Source: Collinsella sp. AF20-14LB | GTDB taxonomy: Bacteria; Actinomycetota; Coriobacteriia; Coriobacteriales; Coriobacteriaceae | NCBI RefSeq assembly: GCF_003459505.1 | Contig: NZ_QRWD01000001.1 | Span: 232,165 to 296,164, forward strand | Length of the DNA stretch: 64,000 nt | Reading direction: 5' to 3' | Part shown: positions 63,927-64,000 of the stretch, piece by piece | How the letters are laid out: each line of letters starts with the position of its first letter | Position numbering within the stretch: the stretch's first letter is position 1 | Position numbers and translations under genes: made by a program | The notes under the pieces: generated by a model | Databases searched by the model: none | The model's input: the letters and a program-made list of their open reading frames with translations, nothing else | Told to the model about the DNA's origin: nothing

Positions 63927-64000
63927 ATGGACATCAGCAACCAGATCAAGACGAGGCGCGAGGCGATGGGGCTCTCCCAAGAACAGCTCGCCGAGAAACT
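63927..64000 (+). CDS. XRE-type helix-turn-helix protein, 5' end only
   Basis: The first 24 codons are visible: MDISNQIKTRREAMGLSQEQ and onward, matching HTH_3 domains like that of the protein at 62706. GGGAGG precedes the ATG. The gene runs off the right edge. Confidence 0.75.
   Translation, partial: MDISNQIKTRREAMGLSQEQLAEK

Overview
The window reads as chromosomal DNA of a high-GC anaerobic gut actinobacterium, most likely Collinsella or a close relative in the Coriobacteriia. This is an inference from gene content: selenocysteine machinery, a double-cubane reductase, a molybdenum hydroxylase, a formate transporter, a sortase-anchored giant adhesin, and small palindromes between genes. 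No insertion sequence, phage gene, CRISPR array or replication origin was seen. The left two thirds is transcribed almost entirely from the minus strand; the right third is mixed.

Layout. 1-6.4 kb: valS (cut by the left edge), clpX, clpP and trigger factor, then tRNA-Leu(UAG). 6.7-10.4 kb: a two-gene molybdenum hydroxylase (fused 2Fe-2S/Mo subunit plus FAD subunit). 10.6-16 kb: gdhA, then the whole selenocysteine decoding set (selA and selB overlapping, with tRNA-Sec downstream). 16.1-18.9 kb: a formate/nitrite channel, tRNA-Gly, tRNA-Pro and brnQ. 19-32 kb: one 13-kb gene for a 4333-residue surface protein. 32.1-37.4 kb: a selenium/redox operon (double-cubane reductase, its activator ATPase, selD, yedF, a DUF3343 protein and a cysteine desulfurase). 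37.9-43.3 kb: modABC, a MoaB/MogA-like protein and moeA. 43.5-50.7 kb: a CLC-F type fluoride antiporter, a lipid kinase, a release-factor-like protein, xpt, a drug-type MFS protein, metY and a C-GCAxxG-C-C protein. 50.7-57.4 kb: yigZ, RNase P RNA, a probable small RNA, rpsA, two HAD phosphatases, a broken DeoR-type regulator and trpS. 57.7-64 kb: an MGMT-fold protein, a frameshifted membrane protein, an MFS exporter with an attenuator-like leader, an SPFH protein with a ribbon-helix-helix partner, and HTH-membrane proteins.

How the genes fit together. Selenium and molybdenum dominate. selD makes selenophosphate and appears itself to be a selenoprotein: an in-frame UGA at codon 17 sits at the site where SelD proteins carry Sec or Cys, with a hairpin just downstream. 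SelA, SelB and tRNA-Sec in the same window would decode it. YedF, DUF3343 and the desulfurase are the usual companions for selenium handling, and the hydroxylase belongs to the type that can carry a labile selenium cofactor. ModABC, MoaB/MogA and MoeA supply molybdenum and cofactor.

The least explained material lies between genes: four related ~70-100 bp palindromic elements, a set of GGGAC-containing inverted repeats, a palindrome built from tRNA-Gly ends, similar operator-like palindromes at both ends of modABC, a C-rich-loop RNA next to rnpB, and a leader ORF with hairpin before an MFS exporter.
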